Origin: Paludibacter sp.
GTDB lineage: Bacteria > Bacteroidota > Bacteroidia > Bacteroidales > Paludibacteraceae
Assembly (NCBI GenBank): GCA_028690665.1
Contig: JAQVAV010000001.1
Location: 248,001 to 312,000, forward strand
Direction: 5' to 3'
Length of the DNA stretch: 64,000 bases
The translations under genes were made by a program, and so were the position numbers. This document shows positions 21,002 through 29,951 of the stretch, piece after piece; the stretch's first letter is position 1; every line of letters begins with the position of its first letter. The notes under the pieces are model-generated. The model worked only from the letters and a program-made list of their open reading frames with translations. It had not been told where the DNA came from and did no database searches.

Positions 21002-22681
21002 ATGAAAAATATTAAATTCATATTTTCTATTTGCCTGTCAGTGTTCCTACTGTCAGCATGTTCCGATTTTCTGGACGAAAAAGCCAAAGGTATTCTTACC
21101 TCCGACGAGGTAAAAGACACTTACGAGGATGCGCTTACCGCAGCTTACTCCGCTTTGGGCAACGATCACTATGATGTTCCTCTCAGTCTCTGGCCATACG
21201 GCACGGTTCGTTCCGACGACGCCTACAAAGGAGGTTCAGGCGAACAAGACATTTCGACTTTTCATTTTTTTGAAGTGTCGAACAATATCACCACCGAATT
21301 CGGCGAGGTCGACAAGCTCTGGTATCAATGTTATGTAGCCATATCAAGGGCAAATTCGGCAATCAACGCGATTAACGCTGCCGACGATTTCGAAGGAAAA
21401 GGAGCAAAAATAGCTGAAGCGCGCTTCTTACGCGGACATTTTTATTTTCTGTTGAAGATTTTATTCAAATATGTTCCCTATGTAGATGAAACAACTCCTG
21501 TTTCCAATTACGGAACGATATCGAACAGGGCGTTGACAAACGATTCGCTTTGGCAAAAAATAGCCGACGATTTCAAATACGGAGTGGACAGTCTGCCGGC
21601 AACACAAACAGAAAAAGGCAGAGCCGACAAGTATGCCGCCGCAGCTTATCTGGCAAAAACATATCTATATAAAGCTTACCATCAGGATAATGAAGAATCA
21701 AATGAAGTTACTTCTATCAATGCCGACGATTTACAGAAGGTTGTTGATTATGCCGATATGGTAATAGGGTCGCCGTACAATCTCGAAAGTGATTTCGGGT
21801 TCAATTTTCTGCCCGGAGATTATGAAAATGGCATTGAATCTATTTTTGCCGTACAATATTCGGGCGAAGATGGCACAAAATTCGGTAGGGTAAATTTTGC
21901 CGACTTGCTTTCTGTACCAATGGGTTTGGGGTGTTGCGACTTTGTAAAACCTTCGCAAACACTCGTGAATGCATTCAGTACACAAAACGGATTGCCGGTG
22001 TTCGAGGGTTACAACACGAATGAGAGCGGATATGCTAACCAGAACGACCCCCGTCTGTTTCACACCGTGGCATTGCCCGGGCTGCCATACAAATACAACG
22101 AATCGCTGATATACGAAAACGACTGGAACCGCAATCCGACGACCTACGGCTATTATGCTTCGTTGAAAGAAAATGTTGACCCAACCTGCGATTGTTTTGT
22201 GGAAATGGTACCATTTTATGCCAATACTAAAAACAGAATACTGATTCGCTATGCCGATGTACTGCTAATGAAAGCCGAAGCTTTGATAGAATTGCATCGT
22301 TCGGGCGAAGCCTTGAATCTAATAAACGCTGTTCGCAACAGGGCAAAAAACAGTACTGTGTTAATTTCTTATGCATCAAAAAAAATAAACATCAGTTTGT
22401 ATCAAGACGGAGTTAATTGCACTTGGGACGAACCTTTTGCCCGTCAAGCCTTGCGCTGGGAACGGCGTCTGGAGCTTGCCATGGAAAACGGACGATTCTT
22501 CGATCTGGTACGCTGGGGCGTTGCACAAGATGTGATGAATGATTACTATAATGTTGAAAAAAATCGCCGATACTATTATAAGGACGCACAATTCAACAAA
22601 AACAGAAACGAATATCTACCGATACCCGAAGCGCAAATCAAGTTCAGCAAATATCTATACAAGCAAAATGTAGGATATTAA
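21002..22681 (+). CDS. SusD/RagB-family nutrient-binding lipoprotein
   Basis: LLSACSDFLDEKAKG; ARFLRGHFYFLLKILFKYVPYVDE; DVLLMKAEALIEL; ERRLELAMENGRFFDLVRWG; C-terminal YLYKQNVGY. Confidence 0.97.
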   Translation: MKNIKFIFSICLSVFLLSACSDFLDEKAKGILTSDEVKDTYEDALTAAYSALGNDHYDVPLSLWPYGTVRSDDAYKGGSGEQDISTFHFFEVSNNITTEFGEVDKLWYQCYVAISRANSAINAINAADDFEGKGAKIAEARFLRGHFYFLLKILFKYVPYVDETTPVSNYGTISNRALTNDSLWQKIADDFKYGVDSLPATQTEKGRADKYAAAAYLAKTYLYKAYHQDNEESNEVTSINADDLQKVVDYADMVIGSPYNLESDFGFNFLPGDYENGIESIFAVQYSGEDGTKFGRVNFADLLSVPMGLGCCDFVKPSQTLVNAFSTQNGLPVFEGYNTNESGYANQNDPRLFHTVALPGLPYKYNESLIYENDWNRNPTTYGYYASLKENVDPTCDCFVEMVPFYANTKNRILIRYADVLLMKAEALIELHRSGEALNLINAVRNRAKNSTVLISYASKKINISLYQDGVNCTWDEPFARQALRWERRLELAMENGRFFDLVRWGVAQDVMNDYYNVEKNRRYYYKDAQFNKNRNEYLPIPEAQIKFSKYLYKQNVGY

Positions 22682-22711
22682 CCATATAATTGTAAAAAAC
22701 ATGAAACCAAC

Positions 22712-22761
22712 ATGATTAAAATAATTATTAAACACCCGTAGGGAATGATTATTTTAATCAT
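22712..22761. repeat. 18-bp inverted repeat (1 mismatch) between susD and the SusE-position gene
   Basis: ATGATTAAAATAATTATT (22712-22729) pairs with AATGATTATTTTAATCAT (22744-22761), 14-nt loop AAACACCCGTAGGG. Confidence 0.85.
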
Positions 22762-22803
22762 CAAAGGTTCCATACGACCCGAAAAAAAATAAAAAATAAA
22801 CGT

Positions 22804-23898
22804 ATGAAAAACTTCAGATATATCATCATAGCATTCACATCATTAATTTTTTTAGCCGGATGTGAGAAATCCGACCGTGACACTGTTGATTTGAGCGGAG
22901 ATGTAAATATTTTATCTTTCACGGTAAACGGACACGAAGCCGTTGTGGACAATAAAGCTTTGACTGTAAAATTGCTGCTTCCTCCCGGAACAGATTTGAC
23001 ACAATTGAAACCGGTAGTTGAAATTCCCGAAGGAGCAACAGTTTCCCCAGCATCAGGTACAGAGCTGGATTTTAGCACTTCCGCGACAACTCCGATTGAA
23101 TATACAGTATATAATAAAAATGTATATAGCACCTACAAAGTTAAAATAGAAGAAATAAAGGCAAAAATAACCTTATTCAAAATAGGCAATACTGTCGGCG
23201 AAATCGATGAAGCCAATAAAACCATTACCCTGTACATGACAGAAGGCACTGATGTAAGCAATGTAATCCCGACTATCACATACACCGAAGGAGCAGAAAT
23301 ATCTCCTGCAATCGGCACGTCGATAGATTTAACTAATCCGGTAATTTACACGCTCACGTATGCCGGAACACAATTTACGTATACGGTCAGCGTTGAGTTC
23401 GGATCTGCTCCGGGCTTAGTTCTTTTCAATGGTGAAGATGTAAAACCTGAATGGGGCAGCATTGCAGCTATGGTAGAAAGTCCTTACGCTAACCCGAAAA
23501 CCGATGGCATCAACGCTACACCTTACTGCGCTTCCATTATACGCGATGGCAGCGATACCGATGCAGGTGGAAAACCATGGTCAGGAGGTGCGTTATGGAA
23601 TAGCTATAAAGTGAATATAGACCCTGCCCTTTATGGTAGTTTTACACTGATGGTATTAAAAAATGTAGCAGGTGATGTGCAACTCGAAATTCAGTCGGAC
23701 GGCGAGCAGAATAAAGACTGGTTGAAAGTGTGGTATTCTGAAGACAATTTGGGCAAATGGCAGAAACTGACCTTTGTGATTCCCGAAGGACGCACAGCTG
23801 TCATCAACAACATATTAGTAGCTCCTCATTGCCATGATGCCGGTACTTTTTCAACGCAACGGATGTATTGGGACGAACTGACCGCGATGCCAAAATAA
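22804..23898 (+). CDS. SusE-position surface glycan-binding lipoprotein: two DUF5018-like repeats plus C-terminal CBM-like module
   Basis: Lipoprotein signal (FLAGCEKSD); duplicated LSFTVNGHEAVVDNKALTVKLLLPPGTDL.../LFKIGNTVGEIDEANKTITLYMTEGTD...; C-terminal VLKNVAGDVQLEIQ...GKWQKLTFVIPEG...YWDELTAM. Confidence 0.8.
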   Translation: MKNFRYIIIAFTSLIFLAGCEKSDRDTVDLSGDVNILSFTVNGHEAVVDNKALTVKLLLPPGTDLTQLKPVVEIPEGATVSPASGTELDFSTSATTPIEYTVYNKNVYSTYKVKIEEIKAKITLFKIGNTVGEIDEANKTITLYMTEGTDVSNVIPTITYTEGAEISPAIGTSIDLTNPVIYTLTYAGTQFTYTVSVEFGSAPGLVLFNGEDVKPEWGSIAAMVESPYANPKTDGINATPYCASIIRDGSDTDAGGKPWSGGALWNSYKVNIDPALYGSFTLMVLKNVAGDVQLEIQSDGEQNKDWLKVWYSEDNLGKWQKLTFVIPEGRTAVINNILVAPHCHDAGTFSTQRMYWDELTAMPK

Positions 23899-23971
23899 TA
23901 AAACCCGGAATGAAACCCTCATGTATTTTTTACCTCTGGGGGGCATTCAACAATTAACAAACAGATCAGTT

Positions 23972-25516
23972 ATGAAATTTAATATTTCAATATTTATACT
24001 ATGGGCTTTGCTTTCTTGCTCCGCTTGTGGTGAAAATGGGCAGAATCCGGAAGAACCAACTATTGATGTATCGCTTGACAAACGCACGATACAGGAGGAT
24101 GGAGCTTATCAGATTTTTTATAAAACAGCCAATGACATTACCGGCGACCCAATGCCTTACTACAACGAACAGGACAAAACTATTTATGTGTTTTACCTTT
24201 CCACCGTTGTTGGAAAAAGCGGTGTATGTTTGACAAAAACAACAAATTTTGCCTCCTTTGGCGTTGCTTCCAACATAGTACAGGTTGGCGGCACAGGCAG
24301 TTGGGATACGGGCATCGGCACAGGTTCCTGCATTAAAAACGGTTCGCAATACGTGTTTTTTTATACCGGATTCAGCAATCAATCGCCTTCGTCGGTAGTG
24401 CTGAAAGCAGTATCAAACGATATGCGTACCTGGACAAAAGTACCTTCGTTCCGTATTGAAGCTCCGAACAATTTTGACCGGAATGAATTTCGCGATCCTT
24501 GTGTTTATTTCGACGATACACGCGGAAAGTATGTAATGCTCGTAGGCGGACGCAAATTGGGAAAAGCCTCTATTGTTCGTTTCGAATCTGCCGACCTAAA
24601 TGATTGGCAAGCGATAGAACCGCTTACAGCTACTACATCTGACAATCCACAAGTATATGAAGTGGAAACAGATACGGAGATACACGAGTGCCCCGACATT
24701 TTTAAAATGGGCGACAAATGGTACTTGGTTTTTAGCCGCATCAACCGAGATATGCACCGGAAAACCTATTACCGCATTGCCGACAATCCGAATGGTCCTT
24801 GGAAGATTGCACGCGATGCAGACGGACATCACGAAACCTTCGACGGGCTTTATCTATATGCCGGAAAAACCAGTTCTGACGGAACAGCCCGTTACGTTTC
24901 GGGATGGGCTTCGACAGGACAAAGTTTTAACGCAAGTAACGAATTGGACTGGGGTGGCTGTTTGGTAACACACGAGATTGTACAACAGTCAAATGGTAAA
25001 CTCTATCCGAAAATTTCCGATGCGGTCGACGCCAAATTTTCTAAGTCCGTTGAATATAAAGATATCAAACGTACGGGAAATGTATCTGGAAGTAATGGAA
25101 GTTTTTCGTTGAATGGTGGAAAAGTCATTTTCAACCGCAATGCTGCTTCTGTAAAAATAGAAATGACCATTAATGCTTCGCAGGTGACAAAAAATTTCGG
25201 AATTGCGTTTGGTGCATACGAAAATCAGCAGGATACTTACGATATTAAGTTCGATTTGACCGCAGAGAATCAATATGGTCTGCCTACGCTGTTTCTGTTC
25301 CACGACAGTAAAGAGCATAATTTTACGCCGCTCATCGTACCTCAAAATAAAATTTTTAATGTAAAAATCATTATTGAAAAATCGATTTGCGCAATGTATA
25401 TCAACAACAATGTGGCATTTACAAACCGGATAACGAATATGAATCAAAATCCGTGGATGATATTTGCCAACGAAGGCACCGTAAAATTTTCAGATATAAA
25501 AATATATAAGCAGTAG
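23972..25516 (+). CDS. GH32-family lipoprotein (divergent nucleophile motif)
   Basis: Start refined to the in-frame ATG at 23972; LLSCSACGEN lipoprotein; GDPMPYYNEQDKTIYVFYL, NEFRDPCVYFDD, EIHECPDIFKMGDKWYLVFS; C-terminal beta-sandwich. Confidence 0.85.
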   Translation: MKFNISIFILWALLSCSACGENGQNPEEPTIDVSLDKRTIQEDGAYQIFYKTANDITGDPMPYYNEQDKTIYVFYLSTVVGKSGVCLTKTTNFASFGVASNIVQVGGTGSWDTGIGTGSCIKNGSQYVFFYTGFSNQSPSSVVLKAVSNDMRTWTKVPSFRIEAPNNFDRNEFRDPCVYFDDTRGKYVMLVGGRKLGKASIVRFESADLNDWQAIEPLTATTSDNPQVYEVETDTEIHECPDIFKMGDKWYLVFSRINRDMHRKTYYRIADNPNGPWKIARDADGHHETFDGLYLYAGKTSSDGTARYVSGWASTGQSFNASNELDWGGCLVTHEIVQQSNGKLYPKISDAVDAKFSKSVEYKDIKRTGNVSGSNGSFSLNGGKVIFNRNAASVKIEMTINASQVTKNFGIAFGAYENQQDTYDIKFDLTAENQYGLPTLFLFHDSKEHNFTPLIVPQNKIFNVKIIIEKSICAMYINNNVAFTNRITNMNQNPWMIFANEGTVKFSDIKIYKQ

Positions 25517-25552
25517 CATTATTAAAACAATAATTTAAAAAAGAAAACTATT

Positions 25553-26263
25553 ATGAAAAAAACATTTTTACTTTCATTATTTTGTATTGCATTCTTAGGT
25601 TTGAATGCACAAACATTAGTTATCAGCAACGGTGAAGACACTGGTTTAAACTGGTGGCAGGCAGGTTCAACCGCAGTAGAAATTGTAGATTGGCATCCAA
25701 AAGAAGGTAACACATCAGAAAAATCCATGACAATCTGGATTAGTCCTATCAGTGATCAATGGTCCGGAGGTGGGCTTAGCGGATTAGATATAGACGTAAA
25801 CGTTTATAATACCATTTCAGTTTTAGTTTATAAAAATGTAACCGGTACAGTCCGTCTGGAATTACAAGATGGAACAGCTAATTACTTTGTAACAGCCGAT
25901 TATACCACTGCTAGTGTATGGCAAAAATTAGAATTCACTATTCCGAGCGAAATGGGCAATATCACAACACTTCTCATTGCTCCTTTTATTGATTATGATT
26001 TATCAACCATAACTGGCGAAGAAAGCCGTTGCTTTTGGGATGAAGTAATAGCCTACAATGACACTACTACAGGATTAAACGAAATACAGTCTGATAATTC
26101 AGCAATTGTTCGCACGGATATTTATACTTTGTCAGGTGATCTGATACACTCTGTTGCTGGCAACCAGAAAATAGATTCGTCTATTTTATCAAAAGGTTTG
26201 TACCTGATCAGACAAATAACCGAAACGGGAAACGTTACCTGCAAAAAAGTATGTATAAAATAG
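25553..26263 (+). CDS. Small T9SS-sorted protein with a single CBM-like module
   Basis: Signal peptide; VYKNVTGTVRLELQDG...WQKLEFTIPSE...FWDEVIAYND; C-terminal YTLSGDLIHSVAGNQKIDSSILSKGLYLIRQITETGNVTCKKVCIK. Confidence 0.8.
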   Translation: MKKTFLLSLFCIAFLGLNAQTLVISNGEDTGLNWWQAGSTAVEIVDWHPKEGNTSEKSMTIWISPISDQWSGGGLSGLDIDVNVYNTISVLVYKNVTGTVRLELQDGTANYFVTADYTTASVWQKLEFTIPSEMGNITTLLIAPFIDYDLSTITGEESRCFWDEVIAYNDTTTGLNEIQSDNSAIVRTDIYTLSGDLIHSVAGNQKIDSSILSKGLYLIRQITETGNVTCKKVCIK

Positions 26264-26331
26264 AGCCTTCCATTTCAGGTGGCTTCTTATTTGTTTGATC
26301 AATATGAGGATGTCCAATAAATGCTTATTCT

Positions 26332-26447
26332 GAACACAAATTCCGCAAATTTTCACAAATAAAACAGATTAATAAATTTAATATATTATTGAAATAGAAA
26401 TAATTATGATTTGTGAAAATTTGCGTTTATTTGCGAAATTTGTGTTC
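26332..26447. repeat. Intergenic inverted repeat of ATTTGTGAAAATTTGCG-type sequence
   Basis: Left arm gaacacaaattccgcaaattttcacaaat (26332-26360); right arm atttgtgaaaatttgcgtttatttgcgaaatttgtgttc (26409-26447); a further partial copy near 26498-26524. Confidence 0.75.
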
Positions 26448-26667
26448 TTCTTTCTTTTGAGATACCCTCTTATCACATTATCAGCAACTTTCAATTTGTA
26501 TTAATTTGTGGAATTTGCGTTTTTTTCTTTTAGACACCCTTTTTTACTCAAATTCCGATTATAAATAATCAGGATTTGAACTTACAAAATTTATAAAAAA
26601 ACTAACAATTGCATATTGGCATATTAACTCATTGGCACATTAATACAGCCATTATCTTATGTCTAAC

Positions 26668-26695
26668 ATCTTGGTTCTAATATCTTGGTTCTAAT
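26668..26695. repeat. Perfect 14-bp tandem duplication (atcttggttctaat x2)
   Basis: atcttggttctaatatcttggttctaat read directly. Confidence 0.9.
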
Positions 26696-26805
26696 AAATC
26701 CTTATTGTAACGAAATTGAAAGATTCTGAAACAAAATTTATAGTATTACGACATTGATGAATCTACTTTTGTAAATAGAATTCAGTTAGCTTTAATATAT
26801 ACTTT

Positions 26806-28566
26806 ATGAAAAAATACATTTTAGTTTTCATCCTTCCATTCATCCTTTTTTACACAAGTTGTAAATCACAAAGAAATCAGAATAATGAAGTGACCAAGGA
26901 ATACAAAATCACTTCTTCTTATATATTAATTCCGGTCGAAGAGAAATCCAAAGAAATTAAAATTGCGGTACAATTTCCGGATAAAAAAACAGCCGAATAT
27001 TATTGGATCCGAATTGCAGAAGACAAACCTGATTATTGGGTAAAACTGGATGTCGGAGAATATAAAAACAAAACTATTAAAATTGGTTTTGAAAACGCAA
27101 GCCAAGTTTCATCGGGAATTGAGGAAATCTATCAATCAGATAAATTCAATATCCAATATGAAGAAACTTACCGTCCTGATTTTCATTTCTCACCCGAATA
27201 TGGATGGATGAACGATCCTAATGGGCTTGTTTATCTTGATGGCGAATATCATTTATTCTATCAGTATAATCCATATGGCAACATGTGGGGCAACATGCAT
27301 TGGGGACATGCAGTAAGTACAGATCTGACATCCTGGACTTATTTACCGATAGTTCTGAAACCGGATACACTTGGCGATATTTTTTCAGGGAGTGCAGTTG
27401 TTGATGTAAATAACACAGCAGGTTTCGGCAAAAATGCGATCATAGCCATTTATACTTCCAACGGTAAGACTCAACAACAATCGATAGCTTATAGTACAGA
27501 TAAAGGACGAACATTTACAAAATATAATGGAAATCCAGTGATTCCGAATCCGGGGATTGTAGATTTTCGTGACCCCAAAGTATCATGGAACGCTGTTGCC
27601 AACCAATGGGTCATGACTTTAGCCACCAAACAGACCGTAACTTTTTACGGATCCGATAATTTAAAAACCTGGACAAAACTCAGTGAATTCGGAGATGGTA
27701 TCGGTTCACATGCCGGAGTTTGGGAATGTCCCGATTTATTCCCACTCGAATATAACGGACAAACAAAATGGGTGCTGACAGTAAGCCTTCACGGTGGTCC
27801 TAATGGAGGTACTGCCACTCAATATTTTATTGGAAATTTTGATGGAAAATCGTTTAAACCCGACATTCTCCCCTACCCCCTTTGGATGGACTATGGACGT
27901 GATAACTATGCCGGAATAACATGGAATAACATTCCGGATAAAGATGGGCGCAGAATATTTATAGGTTGGATGAATAACTGGGATTACGGAAATAACTTAC
28001 CTTCCAAATTCTTCCGTAGCTCAAACACTATTCCTTGTCAACTTTTTCTTAAAAATAACGGAAAACACATAATACTTGCATCATATCCCGTAAGTGAAAT
28101 AACGCTTTTGAGAGATAAAACATTTGACAAGCCCGACATACATGTTTCGGGAGAGTCATCTATCAACGAATTAATTCCGAATAACAACGGAAGTTATGAA
28201 CTAACTTTTGACATTGAAAATATCAATACAAATGAATTTGGATTTCAATTAATCAACAACAAAAACGAATTTCTTAAATACAACTTTGATTTATTATCAG
28301 GCACTCTATATTTAAACCGGGCACAAAGTGGTCTAACAAATTTCAATGATTTATTCTCACTGGGCATGGGAGCACCATTAGTTTTAGGTGAAAAATATAA
28401 TGTAAGATTACTTATTGATAAAGCATCCGCAGAACTTTTCGTAAACGAAGGTGATGTAACCATGACAAGCCTCTTTTTCCCGACAGAAGTAATGAACAAA
28501 CTTATTTTTTACACCAAAAACGGATCAATAAATATACATAACATAAAAGTCTATGATATAAAATAA
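26806..28566 (+). CDS. GH32 beta-fructosidase/levanase-like lipoprotein
   Basis: Lipoprotein signal (LFYTSCKSQ); FHFSPEYGWMNDPNGLVYLDGEYHLFYQYNP, VDFRDPKVSW, WECPDLFPLEYNG. Confidence 0.96.
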   Translation: MKKYILVFILPFILFYTSCKSQRNQNNEVTKEYKITSSYILIPVEEKSKEIKIAVQFPDKKTAEYYWIRIAEDKPDYWVKLDVGEYKNKTIKIGFENASQVSSGIEEIYQSDKFNIQYEETYRPDFHFSPEYGWMNDPNGLVYLDGEYHLFYQYNPYGNMWGNMHWGHAVSTDLTSWTYLPIVLKPDTLGDIFSGSAVVDVNNTAGFGKNAIIAIYTSNGKTQQQSIAYSTDKGRTFTKYNGNPVIPNPGIVDFRDPKVSWNAVANQWVMTLATKQTVTFYGSDNLKTWTKLSEFGDGIGSHAGVWECPDLFPLEYNGQTKWVLTVSLHGGPNGGTATQYFIGNFDGKSFKPDILPYPLWMDYGRDNYAGITWNNIPDKDGRRIFIGWMNNWDYGNNLPSKFFRSSNTIPCQLFLKNNGKHIILASYPVSEITLLRDKTFDKPDIHVSGESSINELIPNNNGSYELTFDIENINTNEFGFQLINNKNEFLKYNFDLLSGTLYLNRAQSGLTNFNDLFSLGMGAPLVLGEKYNVRLLIDKASAELFVNEGDVTMTSLFFPTEVMNKLIFYTKNGSINIHNIKVYDIK

Positions 28567-28610
28567 CATTGCTCATATAATTCTTTTAAACAGTCACTAA
28601 TACCATTTTT

Positions 28611-29951
28611 ATGCAAAACAAAAAATTTCTCTACTGGATCACTTTCGTAGCCATTAACGGAGGATTACTTTTCGGGTTGAATATGGCCGGAATCTCAGGC
28701 GCTGTTGATATGATCAAGTCTGAATTTTCGCTGACCGACAGCGGACTCGGCACAGTAGCCGCACTACTCACCATCGGTTGCCTGATCGGAGCTCTTTTCA
28801 CAGGTAATTTTACCGAAAAGTTCGGTCGCAAGAAAGTGATGATTTTTACTTCTTTATTGTACATTATCTCTGCTTTAGGCTGCGCATTGGCAGAATCTTC
28901 GGCCATGCTGACGGTTTTTCGCATTTTATCCGGATTAGCTGTAGGAGCCACTTCGGTAGTCGGCCCCATGTATATTTCCGAAATTTCACCGGCCCGCAAC
29001 CGTGGTATGTTAGTGTCTATGAATCAGTTTGCCATCACCATAGGTATTGTACTGGCTTATGCCATCGATTATTTATTCATGGATTTGGGAGATAACAGCT
29101 GGCGCTATATGATGGTAGTTCCTGCTGTTTTCGGAGTTTTATATTTCATTTTCTTATTGATACGGTTTCCCGAAAGTCCCCGCTGGCTGCTTGCCAAAGG
29201 GATGAAAGACGAAGCTTCTGCTGTTTTGAAAAAAATCGGAGGAAACGAGCTTGTCGAAGTAGAACTGCCCGAAATGGAAAAAACGTTGAAAACCGAAACA
29301 AAAGCTGAAAAAGTTTCGTTCGGAGAACTCTTCCGGGGAAAAACCGGAAAAATTGTACTTATCGGTACCCTGATTGCTGCTCTGCAACAGATCACAGGCA
29401 TCAACGCAATTATCATGTTTGCACCTGAAATGTTCAAAGCCGCGGGTTCGGCACAGAGCGATTCTATGATGCAATCATTAATTGTAGGCTTGGTCAATTT
29501 TCTGATGACTATTGTAGCTCTCTGGTTAGTTGATAAAAAAGGAAGAAAAACTTTACTCCTCTGGGGAGCCGTAGGAATGATTGTTTCTTTGGCCTATCTT
29601 ACTTTTGAGTTTTCGAAACCGGAACAGTTCGGCGTTGGCGTACTCATTGCCCTGCTTGTATACATTTCATTTTTTGCAGCATCTTTTGCCCCGGTTATGT
29701 GGGTAATTATTTCTGAAATTTATCCAAACCGTATCAAAGGATTGGCCATGTCATTCTCTACTGCTGTCAGCTGGCTGTGTACTTTCCTGACAGTGTATTT
29801 CGCACCTGTTATTCAGGGATCACTCGGATTGAACTATCTGTTTGGTATTTTCGGCATCTTCAGTATTATTGCTTATGTTTTTGTAAAAATATGGATACCG
29901 GAAACTAAAGGAAAAACATTGGAACAAATCGAAAAAGAATTGAAATTATAA
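28611..29951 (+). CDS. MFS sugar porter-family transporter (likely fructose/hexose)
   Basis: Twelve-TM-like protein; EKFGRKKVMI, FPESPRWLLAKG, QQITGINAIIMFAP, DKKGRKTLLLWG, WIPETKGKTLEQIE. Confidence 0.93.
   Translation: MQNKKFLYWITFVAINGGLLFGLNMAGISGAVDMIKSEFSLTDSGLGTVAALLTIGCLIGALFTGNFTEKFGRKKVMIFTSLLYIISALGCALAESSAMLTVFRILSGLAVGATSVVGPMYISEISPARNRGMLVSMNQFAITIGIVLAYAIDYLFMDLGDNSWRYMMVVPAVFGVLYFIFLLIRFPESPRWLLAKGMKDEASAVLKKIGGNELVEVELPEMEKTLKTETKAEKVSFGELFRGKTGKIVLIGTLIAALQQITGINAIIMFAPEMFKAAGSAQSDSMMQSLIVGLVNFLMTIVALWLVDKKGRKTLLLWGAVGMIVSLAYLTFEFSKPEQFGVGVLIALLVYISFFAASFAPVMWVIISEIYPNRIKGLAMSFSTAVSWLCTFLTVYFAPVIQGSLGLNYLFGIFGIFSIIAYVFVKIWIPETKGKTLEQIEKELKL

Noticed and set aside
24989-25447. 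152-aa minus-strand ORF
   Set aside because: Antisense to the GH32 CDS at 23972-25516; composition looks like a shadow ORF
29105-29497. 130-aa minus-strand ORF (and the overlapping 29154-29474)
   Set aside because: Antisense shadows of the MFS transporter
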